The notes below the pieces were generated by a model, which saw nothing but the letters and a program-made list of their open reading frames with translations, was not told where the DNA came from and did not search any database. This document shows, one piece after another, positions 8,204 through 16,482 of a stretch of 33,834 nt of DNA. The stretch covers positions 1 to 33,834 of the forward strand of contig RXJA01000319.1 of assembly GCA_003963455.1 (NCBI GenBank), given 5' to 3'. Source of the DNA: Hyphomicrobiales bacterium. Its GTDB lineage: Bacteria; Pseudomonadota; Alphaproteobacteria; Rhizobiales; Rhizobiaceae. The position numbers and the translations under genes are program-made. Each line of letters opens with the position of its first letter. Within the stretch, counting starts at the first letter, position 1.

Positions 8204-9127
8204 ATGCTGCGTTATGTCTTCCGGCGGCTGTTGACCGCCATCCCCACGCTATTCGTCATCGTGACGGTGGCGTTCTTCCTGATCCGCGTCGCGCCTGGCG
8301 GCCCGTTCAACCAGGAAAGGGGCTTGAGCCCCGAGATCAAGGCCAATCTCGAAGCCCAGTTCGGCCTCAACGATCCGCTCTGGCTGCAATATGTCCACTA
8401 TCTCGGCAATCTCCTGCGCGGCAATTTCGGCCCGAGCTACAATTTGCCGGACTTCACCGTCACCGAGCTCTTCGCCAAGGGCTTGCCCATCTCGATCCAG
8501 ATCGGCACCTCGGCCCTTGTGCTGGCGCTGCTGCTTGGGAGCATCCTCGGCACCATCGCGGCCCTCAACCAGAACAAGCTGGCCGATTATTCGGTGATTG
8601 CTCTGGCCACCGCCGGCAGCACCATCCCGACCTTCGTCATCGCGCCGGTGATACAGCTCGTCTTCGGCCTCTCCTGGAAGCTCTTGCCGATCGGCGGCTG
8701 GGGCGACGGCGCCTTTATCAACAAGGTCGGTCCGGTGCTGACGCTGGCCTTGCCGCAGATCGCCATCGTCGCCCGCCTGATGCGCGGCTCGATGATCGAG
8801 AGCCTGCGCTCGCACCATATCCGCACCGCCCGCGCGCTCGGTCTCTCCGACTGGTCGGTGGTGGTCAAGCACGCCTTGCGCGGCGCCATCCTGCCGATCG
8901 TCTCCTTCACCGGCCCGGCGGCGGCCGCACTCTTGACCGGCTCCATCATCGTCGAGACGATTTTTTCCATTCCGGGCGTCGGCCGCTACTTCGTCGATGC
9001 CGCGCTCAACCGCGACTACACGCTGGTCATGGGAACCGTGGTTGTGATCGCGCTCTTTACCATCGTCTTCAACCTGATCGTCGATCTGCTCTACGCGGTG
9101 GTCGACCCGAGGGTGCGCTATGACTGA
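8204..9127 (+). CDS. oppB: Oligopeptide ABC transporter permease (OppB type)
   Basis: 307 residues, standard OppB length. The N-terminal membrane segment (about 9-28) is followed by RVAPGGPF, typical of OppB. About six hydrophobic segments are visible. The cytoplasmic EAA-like loop reads ARALGLSDWSVVVKHALRGA, the contact site for the ATPase. The C-terminus DLLYAVVDPRVRYD is characteristic of this family. It forms the inner-membrane channel with OppC. The 3' end overlaps oppC by 8 bases. No strong ribosome site precedes the ATG; it sits about 170 bases after oppA, with a hairpin in the gap. Confidence 0.92.
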   Translation: MLRYVFRRLLTAIPTLFVIVTVAFFLIRVAPGGPFNQERGLSPEIKANLEAQFGLNDPLWLQYVHYLGNLLRGNFGPSYNLPDFTVTELFAKGLPISIQIGTSALVLALLLGSILGTIAALNQNKLADYSVIALATAGSTIPTFVIAPVIQLVFGLSWKLLPIGGWGDGAFINKVGPVLTLALPQIAIVARLMRGSMIESLRSHHIRTARALGLSDWSVVVKHALRGAILPIVSFTGPAAAALLTGSIIVETIFSIPGVGRYFVDAALNRDYTLVMGTVVVIALFTIVFNLIVDLLYAVVDPRVRYD

Positions 9128-10247
9128 CATCGCCGCCACCGCCGCCCCCGAGGCCGTCGTCGGCCGCTCGCTGTGGGGCAACGCCTGGGCGCGGCTGAAG
9201 CGCAACCGCGCCGCCATGTTCAGCCTCTATTACCTGGCCTTCATCGCCGTCATCAGCATTTGCGGCCCGTGGTTCGTTCCGCATGAATACACGACCATCT
9301 ATGGCGACTATGTGCGCATGCCGCCGAGTCTCTCGGCCTATCCGAAGCCCGATATGATTCAGACCGCGCTCACCGACGCCACCAAGCGCATGCGCGTGGA
9401 CGTCAAGGAATGGCATCAGGAGGGCAACCGCGTCACCGTCACCGTCACCTCGACCAAGCCGATCGACGACCGCAATATCCGCTATCTCGACCGCTCCGAC
9501 GCCTTCGACGACACCAGGATCGAGAACAAGTCGCCCGACGGGATGGAAGTGACGATGAGCTCCGCCATCAAGCGGCAATATTTCCTGTTCGGCACCGACA
9601 ACACAGGACGCGATCTCTTGTCCCGCACGCTGATGGCCGGGCGCATCTCCCTGGCCATCGGCCTGCTTGCCGGCGTCGTCGCCGGCGTCATCGGCGTCAT
9701 TTATGGCGCGACGGCGGGCTTCGCCGGCGGCCGGGTCGACGAGGTGATGATGCGCATCGTCGACGTGCTCTATTCGCTGCCCTTCATCTTCTTCGTCATC
9801 ATGCTGGTCGTGTTCTTCGGCCGCAACTTCGTGCTGATGTTCCTGGCTGTCGGCGCGGTGCTGTGGCTCGACATGGCGCGCATCGTGCGCGGCCAGGCGC
9901 TGTCGATCCGCAGGCAGGAATATGTCCAGGCGGCGGAAGCCATGGGGGTCGGCCAGCGCGGCATCCTTCTGCGCCATGTCATTCCAAACCTCCTCGGTCC
10001 GGTGGTCATCTACATGACGCTCCTGGTGCCGCAGGTCATCATCCTGGAGAGCTTCCTTTCCTTCCTCGGCCTCGGCGTCCAGGAGCCGATGACGAGTTGG
10101 GGCGTGCTGATCTCGGTCGGCGCCAAGAACATCGGCTACGCCAACTGGCTGCTTCTGTTCCCCGCCTTCTTCCTCGTCTCGACGCTGTTCGCCCTGAATT
10201 TCGTCGGCGACGGCCTGCGCGACGCGCTCGACCCGAAAGACCGCTAG
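9120..10247 (+). CDS. oppC: Oligopeptide ABC transporter permease (OppC type) with periplasmic insert
   Basis: 375 residues, against roughly 300 for E. coli OppC. The N-terminal tail and first membrane segment (about 33-52) are normal, as is the core from FGTDNTGRDLLSRT (about 157-170) onwards with its EAA loop (AEAMGVGQRGILLRHVIPN) and GLGVQEPMTSWG near the end. Between them, residues about 55-150 form a hydrophilic region (including VTVTVTSTKPIDDRN) that topology places in the periplasm. Longer loops of this kind occur in some relatives such as YejE. The insert may contact the binding protein (inference). It overlaps oppB by 8 bases. Confidence 0.9.
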   Translation: MTDIAATAAPEAVVGRSLWGNAWARLKRNRAAMFSLYYLAFIAVISICGPWFVPHEYTTIYGDYVRMPPSLSAYPKPDMIQTALTDATKRMRVDVKEWHQEGNRVTVTVTSTKPIDDRNIRYLDRSDAFDDTRIENKSPDGMEVTMSSAIKRQYFLFGTDNTGRDLLSRTLMAGRISLAIGLLAGVVAGVIGVIYGATAGFAGGRVDEVMMRIVDVLYSLPFIFFVIMLVVFFGRNFVLMFLAVGAVLWLDMARIVRGQALSIRRQEYVQAAEAMGVGQRGILLRHVIPNLLGPVVIYMTLLVPQVIILESFLSFLGLGVQEPMTSWGVLISVGAKNIGYANWLLLFPAFFLVSTLFALNFVGDGLRDALDPKDR

Positions 10248-10264
10248 AGTTGGGGACCGCTGAA

Positions 10265-11884
<1,620 letters not shown>

Positions 11885-11911
11885 AGCCGGGCGAGCCCGA
11901 CTGGCACCGGC

Positions 11912-12250
11912 TCACGGCGCGGAGGGGCACCTTTGCTTGCGCGTCGCGACGATCGCCTGCTGCTGTTGCTGCAGCCGTTCGATCCGGGCGGTTTCGCGAT
12001 TGGCAACCGCGGTCTTCACGCGTTCGCCGCCAAGCAGCCAGTTCGGCACGCTGGTATTGGCGACCTTGCCGCGGGCGATTGCGGTGCGCGAAATATCGGT
12101 GGCGGTATCGCCGACCGCATTGTTGAGCTCGGCGCAATTCATCTTCTCGTATTTCGCCGGACTGACCGATGCGGTGGCCGAGCAGCCTGCGCCTGCAAGA
12201 AAGACACCGATCAAGGCAGACGGTAAGAGCGTCCTCGGCGTGAATGTCAT
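11912..12250 (-). CDS. Small putative lipoprotein, unknown function
   Basis: 112 residues. It starts with a short basic region and a hydrophobic stretch ending in VFLAGAGC (cysteine at about 22), a plausible but imperfect lipobox, since the -3 residue is Gly. The mature part has a Cys in MNCAELNN, a polar helical region rich in Q, R and A (ARIERLQQQQQAIVATRKQ) that could form a coiled coil, and a second Cys near the end (RCPSAP). I do not recognise a named domain. The frame is open to 12370, but the ATG at 12250 gives the signal peptide at the N-terminus and follows GGATAAG. Its stop faces the opp operon stop 27 bases away. Confidence 0.65.
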   Translation of the reverse strand: MTFTPRTLLPSALIGVFLAGAGCSATASVSPAKYEKMNCAELNNAVGDTATDISRTAIARGKVANTSVPNWLLGGERVKTAVANRETARIERLQQQQQAIVATRKQRCPSAP

Positions 12251-12430
12251 GATCTTATCCGGTCTTGCCGCTTCAATGGTCCAGCACCTCTCAAAATAGG
12301 GTAGGGCAATCATTAGGCCAAAGTGAGTGTCCGTTGTCGAGCACCCAGGACGACTAACCCGCGGCCCCATCGGTGAGGGCGGCGCCGTTCCCGACCGGTT
12401 GCAGCCTGTCCACGCGCGGCCCCAATCCGC

Positions 12431-13765
12431 TCATTCCCGTCCGGCGTCGAGTATGAGCGGTCCTTCCGTCTCCAGGCGAACGCGTCCCCGGCCGATCCGA
12501 ACGATCCTGATCGGAGCCTGCTTTTCCTCGAGCCGGCGACGCAGGAGCAACAGCCGGGTTTCGAGATTGTCCTTTATCTCCGGCATCCGCGCTCCGGCCG
12601 CGAGCCGCATTTCCCGGTTTGTGAACTCGCTTCGGCCCTCGCTCAGGTGCCATTCGAGCATCAGGCGCAGCAGCGTGCCGGCTACGCCCTTCACGATATA
12701 GGTGCCGTCGACGAACACGCTGTCGTCGAAGCGGTGATGGGCGACGCGGATCTCCCGCCCGGTGGCGGCCGGTTCTGGGGTCGCCTGCCTCGGTTCGGCC
12801 GCCGCTGCCTCCCGCTCGCTTGCTCGCAGGGCGCTGGCAGCCTGTCCCGCAAGGATTTCGAGGACTGCCTCGTCGTCCTCACGAAAGGCCAGCCGCTCCT
12901 CGCTCTCGACGAAGAGCACCCCGGTCACCGTGCCACCGGCGGCCAGGGGAACGGCGATCTGGCTCATCGCCGTGCGCAATTGCGGGAAGGCGATGCTGCG
13001 CGAGGTGTTTTCCGTGGCCTCCGCCTCCAGGCCGATCGCTTCGCCGAACCGGCGCACACGGCTCATGTCGTTGACCTTGATCGTCCGACCGCTCGTCGCG
13101 GCGGCCCCGATCAGCCCCTCGCTGCCGGCGATCTCCGATCCCAGTCCCGAGCGCTCGTAGCCGATGCTGCCGGTGGTGATCAGGCAAGCGCGGTGGCTGT
13201 CGCGGATGAGAACGAGCGCGTTGCCATAGCCGAGCACACGCTGGACGCCGTCGAGCAGGCTGTCGATGATCTCGTCCGCCTCCGCCTGCCGCTCGATGAC
13301 CTTGACCGCCTCCGAAAGGGCGGGAAGGCTGACGGGCGCGCGGCCGGCTGCGGCTGCGGTATCCACCGGCGAGGGGACTTTTTCAATGTCATGCACGCGG
13401 AAGATATCGGCGCTCCGAAGCCGCATGACCTCCGACATGCCGATCTGCGCGCTGCTCGCCTTCAGCTGGAGCGCGATCCTGTCAAAGAGCGGGCCGACAT
13501 CGACCGAGCGCACGAAGCCGATGTCGAGCAGGAACTGATCACCCGTGATGCCGTCGACGAGGATCAGCGTGACCTTGGGATTGGCCCGCACATTCGCCGC
13601 CGTCTTGGCGAAGAACTGATTGGAGAGCGCGACATGCTCCTCGTCGACCCGCGCCACATGGGAGAGGTAGGATACATTCGGCATGCCGTCGGCCGAGGCG
13701 GTGGCTATGATGGAGGGAATGACGCCCTCGAAACAGGCGGAAAGGTCGGAAAGGCGCAGGCTCAT
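12431..13765 (-). CDS. Flavin-fold (PNPOx-like) / GAF / winged-helix three-domain protein
   Basis: 444 residues. Residues about 1-125 resemble the pyridoxamine-5'-phosphate-oxidase-like split barrel (IATASADGMPNVSYLSHV, then NQFFAKTAANVRANPKVTLI), a fold that binds FMN or related cofactors. Residues about 150-318 resemble a GAF sensor (LLDGVQRVLGYGNALVLI, then AVPLAAGGTVTGVLFVES). After an Ala/Glu-rich linker, residues about 345-435 look like an OmpR-type winged helix: a helix with EFTNREMRLAAG, then NLETRLLLLRRRLEE and IRIVRIGRGRVRLE. I infer a redox- or ligand-sensing regulator; the DNA-binding role is not proven. The ATG overlaps the upstream PNPOx gene's stop by one base, and a longer frame from 14482 is an artefact through that gene. 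Confidence 0.72.
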   Translation of the reverse strand: MSLRLSDLSACFEGVIPSIIATASADGMPNVSYLSHVARVDEEHVALSNQFFAKTAANVRANPKVTLILVDGITGDQFLLDIGFVRSVDVGPLFDRIALQLKASSAQIGMSEVMRLRSADIFRVHDIEKVPSPVDTAAAAGRAPVSLPALSEAVKVIERQAEADEIIDSLLDGVQRVLGYGNALVLIRDSHRACLITTGSIGYERSGLGSEIAGSEGLIGAAATSGRTIKVNDMSRVRRFGEAIGLEAEATENTSRSIAFPQLRTAMSQIAVPLAAGGTVTGVLFVESEERLAFREDDEAVLEILAGQAASALRASEREAAAAEPRQATPEPAATGREIRVAHHRFDDSVFVDGTYIVKGVAGTLLRLMLEWHLSEGRSEFTNREMRLAAGARMPEIKDNLETRLLLLRRRLEEKQAPIRIVRIGRGRVRLETEGPLILDAGRE

Positions 13766-14277
13766 CAGGATCTCGCGCCGGCCAGCATGCCGGCGAGCGG
13801 GCCGGGTGTCTGGACATAGGTTTCGCTGACTTCGAGCCGGGCGACGCGCGCCTCGCGGGCGGTCAGCCATGGCGCGATGAGCCGCCGGGATACGCCGAGG
13901 GACTCGAGCTCGTTCGTGGCCGCCGTCATGAAGCGCTCGGCGCGATCGAGGTCGAGCGCCTCCGTGTCCCGCATGGTTGCGGCCCCCTTGAGCTGGAAGC
14001 TGACATAATCCGAAGGGCTGACGAAGGTAGCGGCGATCCGCCCTGTCTGCCGGATGCAGGGTTCGAGCCGCGGCCATTGCCAGGCGGAAAAGATGACCTC
14101 GATCATCCCGCGGTCTTCCATGAGATGGAAGCCGACGCCGCGCCCCGCGGATGGCCGCCCGGCCGCGTCGGCCGCGGCGATGATGCACATCAGCGGCTGC
14201 CTGAAGAATTCGAGAAGCTTGTCGTCGAGCCGCACCGCCGTCCCTATCGCCTGTCCCGTGCCTATCGCCTGTCCCAA
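13765..14277 (-). CDS. Pyridoxamine 5'-phosphate oxidase-like flavin-fold protein
   Basis: Up to 170 residues. The core LLEFFRQPLMCIIAAADAAG, GRGVGFHLMEDRGMIEVIFS and GRIAATFVSPSDYVSFQLKG matches the PNPOx-like split-barrel pattern (strand, loop, strand, then a FxxPxxYxxFQLKG block). No true PdxH substrate motifs were recognised, so the reaction is unknown; FMN, F420 or heme binding is known for relatives. The start is uncertain. The long form begins at TTG 14277 and translates an 18-bp tandem repeat; a GTG at 14235 follows AGGGA by about 5 bases and removes the repeat from the protein (156 residues). It is coupled by TGATG to the three-domain gene that follows, so the two probably act together. 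Confidence 0.7.
   Translation of the reverse strand: MGQAIGTGQAIGTAVRLDDKLLEFFRQPLMCIIAAADAAGRPSAGRGVGFHLMEDRGMIEVIFSAWQWPRLEPCIRQTGRIAATFVSPSDYVSFQLKGAATMRDTEALDLDRAERFMTAATNELESLGVSRRLIAPWLTAREARVARLEVSETYVQTPGPLAGMLAGARS
14243..14275. repeat. 18-bp direct tandem repeat, two copies
   Basis: CCTATCGCCTGTCCC occurs at 14243-14257 and again at 14261-14275, a period of 18 bases. If the TTG start at 14277 is used it encodes repeated GQAIGT; if the GTG at 14235 is used it lies in the leader. Confidence 0.85.
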
Positions 14278-14527
14278 GTCTGCTTAGCAAACTTTTAGGA
14301 TATCCGGCCCGCCTTGCACATTCATTTAGGAACGCCCGCTTTGCCGAGGCGCTAAGGAGGCGCCGCAACGGCTGGACGGTCTGGAGAACGAGCAACGCCC
14401 ATATCTGGTGGATGATGCACGCCGCCAATGCGTGCCTGCCGCTGCAAGTCGACGGATCACGCGGCAAGCCGCTTTGAAACATAGCATCGAGAAACTCAAC
14501 AACGGTTCATCGAAAGGAGACCGAAGG
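14278..14527. other. Divergent intergenic region between the flavin-fold pair and nat
   Basis: 250 bases between divergent genes, so both promoters should lie here. It holds a small stem GGCGC/GCGCC (14348-14352 with 14360-14364) and TTGAAA at about 14474-14479, but no convincing -10 partner or coding sequence was found. If the winged-helix protein regulates its neighbours, its site should be here. Confidence 0.4.
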
Positions 14528-15373
14528 ATGACGCACGCGCCTTCAAACGAAAACGGAATGACCATGACAGCGGCTCAGTTGGACGCCTATCTCGCGAGGA
14601 TGGGCGTGGAGCGGCCGGCCTCCACCGACATCCACAGCCTGTCGAAACTGCACCGCGCCCATCTCATGACCTTCACCTGGGAGGCGCTGGATGCCTTCAT
14701 GGGATGGCCGTCCTCGGTCGCCCCGGCATCCGCCTTCTCCAAGATGGTGGAAGGCAGGCGCGGCGGCTGGTGCTACGAGATGAACGGCCTCTTCGGCGCG
14801 GCGCTGGCGGCGCTAGGCTTCCGGGTAGCGCGTCTTTGCGGCGGTGTTAACCGGGAAATGCTGGGCGACATCGCCATCGGCAACCACCTGACCCTGCGGG
14901 TCGATCTCGATCGGCCCTATCTCGCGGAAGTCGGCGTGGCCGACGCCATCTTCGAGCCGGTGCCGCTTGCCGTCGGGCCGATCAGCCAGCGCGGTTTCGA
15001 CTTTTCGATCATGCCGGCCGAGGGCGGCTGGCTGCGCTTCAACAATCATGCGCGCGGCATCGCCAAAAGCTTCGATTTCCGGCCCGATCACAGCGACGAG
15101 GCCGCCATGGTCGCGACGCATGGCTGGCTGATGCGGGACCCAGGCTCGCCGTTCACGAATGCGCTCGCGGTGCTGCGGCACACGGCGGACGGCTATGTCG
15201 CCCTGCAGAACGATGTTTTGCGCCGCGTGACGGCGGGCAGCTTCAGCGAGGAGCGCATCACGAGCGCCGATCATCTCGCCGACACGTTCAAAACCGTTTT
15301 CGACATCGACGTTCCCCGGTCCGGAAGCGTCTGGGAAAAGATCCAGGCCATTGGCCGCGACAAGGCCGCCTGA
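14528..15373 (+). CDS. nat: Arylamine N-acetyltransferase with apparent Cys-His-Glu triad
   Basis: 281 residues, the usual bacterial NAT length. NAT enzymes move acetyl from acetyl-CoA to arylamines and hydrazines via a cysteine thioester in the cytoplasm. The N-terminal block YLARMGVERPASTDIHSLSKLHRAH and the active-site block GRRGGWCYEMNGLF (C82) are typical. H120 lies in GNHLTLRV, 38 residues after the cysteine as in characterised NATs. The third member, normally Asp in DVGFG, aligns with E134 in YLAEVGVAD. A Cys-His-Glu NAT has been described in Bacillus cereus, so activity is possible. AAGGAG stands 7 bases before the ATG. It is followed by the yceI-like gene 41 bases later and is divergent from the flavin-fold pair. 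Confidence 0.88.
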   Translation: MTHAPSNENGMTMTAAQLDAYLARMGVERPASTDIHSLSKLHRAHLMTFTWEALDAFMGWPSSVAPASAFSKMVEGRRGGWCYEMNGLFGAALAALGFRVARLCGGVNREMLGDIAIGNHLTLRVDLDRPYLAEVGVADAIFEPVPLAVGPISQRGFDFSIMPAEGGWLRFNNHARGIAKSFDFRPDHSDEAAMVATHGWLMRDPGSPFTNALAVLRHTADGYVALQNDVLRRVTAGSFSEERITSADHLADTFKTVFDIDVPRSGSVWEKIQAIGRDKAA

Positions 15374-15414
15374 ACCGGCGTCCCTTTCCATATCAAGCAC
15401 TCAAGGAAACACCC

Positions 15415-16032
15415 ATGCTTCGCATAACTGCGTTCTCGATCGGTCTTGCATTGAGCACGACCTTCGCCGTCGCCGCCGCCAGTGATCCGGCGCCCGGCGG
15501 CGCCTACAAGACCGACCCCTCGCATTCGAGTTTCAACTGGTCGTTCAACCACTCCGGCCTGTCCCACTACACCGCGCGCTTCACCAAGGTTGATGCGCGG
15601 CTCGACTGGAAGCCCGAAAAGCCGGAGGCATCCACGCTTTCGGTCACGATCGATCCGCTTTCGGTTCGCACCGACTACCCCTGGCCGGAAAAGGTCGACT
15701 TCGACGCGGAGATCGGCGGCCACGAGACGTTTCTGGCCGCCAAGCCGATCACCTTCGTCTCGAAGACCATTAGCGTTACGGGCCAGAAGACCGGCACGGT
15801 CGAAGGCCTGCTCACCTTTCGCGGCGAGACGCATCCCGTGACCCTCGACGTCACGTTCAACGGCTCGATGGCCGAGCATCCGATGATGGGCGTTCCCAAG
15901 ATCGGCTTCTCGGCGACCGGCAGCATCCGGCGCAGTGAGTGGGGACTGGACTTCGCGATTCCCGAACTCGGCGACGAAGTCACCTTCGCCATCGAAACCC
16001 AGATGGTCCCCGCCGACTACCAGTTCCAGTAA
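15415..16032 (+). CDS. YceI family periplasmic protein
   Basis: 205 residues with a Sec signal peptide (hydrophobic to about residue 20, likely cleaved after AVA or AAA). The mature protein has the YceI lipocalin-like pattern: YKTDPSHSSFNWSFNHSGLS near the N-terminus, VDARLDWKPEKPEASTLSVTI, a GHETFLAAKPITF block (FFDaxxxP-type), LTFRGETHPVTLDVTFNG, and the C-terminal SIRRSEWGLDFAIPELGDEV. YceI proteins bind long polyisoprenoid or amphiphilic lipids in the periplasm; the physiological role is usually unknown. AAGGAA lies about 7 bases before the ATG. It probably shares a message with nat, 41 bases upstream. Confidence 0.88.
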   Translation: MLRITAFSIGLALSTTFAVAAASDPAPGGAYKTDPSHSSFNWSFNHSGLSHYTARFTKVDARLDWKPEKPEASTLSVTIDPLSVRTDYPWPEKVDFDAEIGGHETFLAAKPITFVSKTISVTGQKTGTVEGLLTFRGETHPVTLDVTFNGSMAEHPMMGVPKIGFSATGSIRRSEWGLDFAIPELGDEVTFAIETQMVPADYQFQ

Positions 16033-16122
16033 CCGGCGAAGGGAAGCACATTCGACGCTCACCCGACCAGGAACATCGATCGAATGCCGCATCGCGAGGC
16101 GGCGTGAGCATCGCCGGAACGG

Positions 16123-16140
16123 AAAAAAGCTCACATGAGC
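16123..16140 (-). terminator. Rho-independent terminator of tRNA-Pro
   Basis: Read on the minus strand, the short palindrome GCTCATGTGAGC (16140-16129) is followed directly by six T (16128-16123), about 110 bases downstream of the tRNA. The stem is only 4-5 bp, but the T-run is exact. A longer stem just upstream (16141-16168) may add to it. Confidence 0.5.
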
Positions 16141-16168
16141 CGTGAGCCGGTTTCACGATCGGCTCACG
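16141..16168. terminator. Hairpin between yceI and the tRNA gene
   Basis: A perfect 9-bp stem CGTGAGCCG (16141-16149) / CGGCTCACG (16160-16168) with a 10-base loop. It stands about 110 bases after the yceI stop in a convergent gap and could end either transcript. No T-run follows on the plus strand. Confidence 0.45.
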
Positions 16169-16249
16169 CTTCGCACTTGTTCCAATAGCCAAACGGCGCA
16201 AACCGTTGCACCACAAGGGAAATCGGGGGATTTGCGGGAAACTTCGGAC

Positions 16250-16326
16250 TGGTCGGAGTGGCAGGATTTGAACCTGCGACCCCCTCGTCCCGAACGAGGT
16301 GCGCTACCAGACTGCGCTACACTCCG
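16250..16326 (-). tRNA. tRNA-Pro (anticodon CGG)
   Basis: The 77-base minus-strand sequence folds as a full cloverleaf. The acceptor stem is CGGAGTG/CACTCCG, the discriminator is A and the CCA end is encoded (16252-16250). The D arm contains AGCGCAGTCTGGTAGCGC. The anticodon stem is CCTCG/CGAGG with loop TTCGGGA, giving anticodon CGG at 16292-16290. The T arm has GCAGG TTCAAAT CCTGC. It reads proline CCG codons, which are abundant in this high-GC genome. Confidence 0.97.
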
Positions 16327-16341
16327 TGACCAGACGGCGGG

Positions 16342-16370
16342 CTTATAGCCGCCGCTTTCCGATCCTGCAA
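16342..16370 (-). promoter_or_regulatory. Sigma-70 promoter of tRNA-Pro
   Basis: On the minus strand TTGCAG (16370-16365), a 17-base spacer, and TATAAG (16347-16342). Predicted transcription start is near 16335, about nine bases before the mature 5' end. Confidence 0.7.
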
Positions 16371-16482
16371 GCGGCAATGGCAGCACTTCTGTTGCATTTC
16401 GCCGGCTTTCCTCGCGCCGGTCGGGACGGCGGCGGATCGAGGCGGTTCGAGAAAGGGCGACTTCAGCCTTGTGTGACCAGCC

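Noticed and set aside
9410..10264. N-terminal extension of the fused peptide-transporter ATPase
   Set aside because: It overlaps oppC in another frame; the ATPase domain starts normally at 10265.
14310..14345. Possible EcfG general-stress promoter (GGAAC) upstream of nat
   Set aside because: GGAAC is present but no CGTT follows at 16-17 bases.
13766..14482. N-terminal extension of the three-domain regulator-like gene
   Set aside because: It runs out of frame through the PNPOx-like gene and has Arg/Ala-rich low-information sequence; ATG 13765 is coupled by TGATG.
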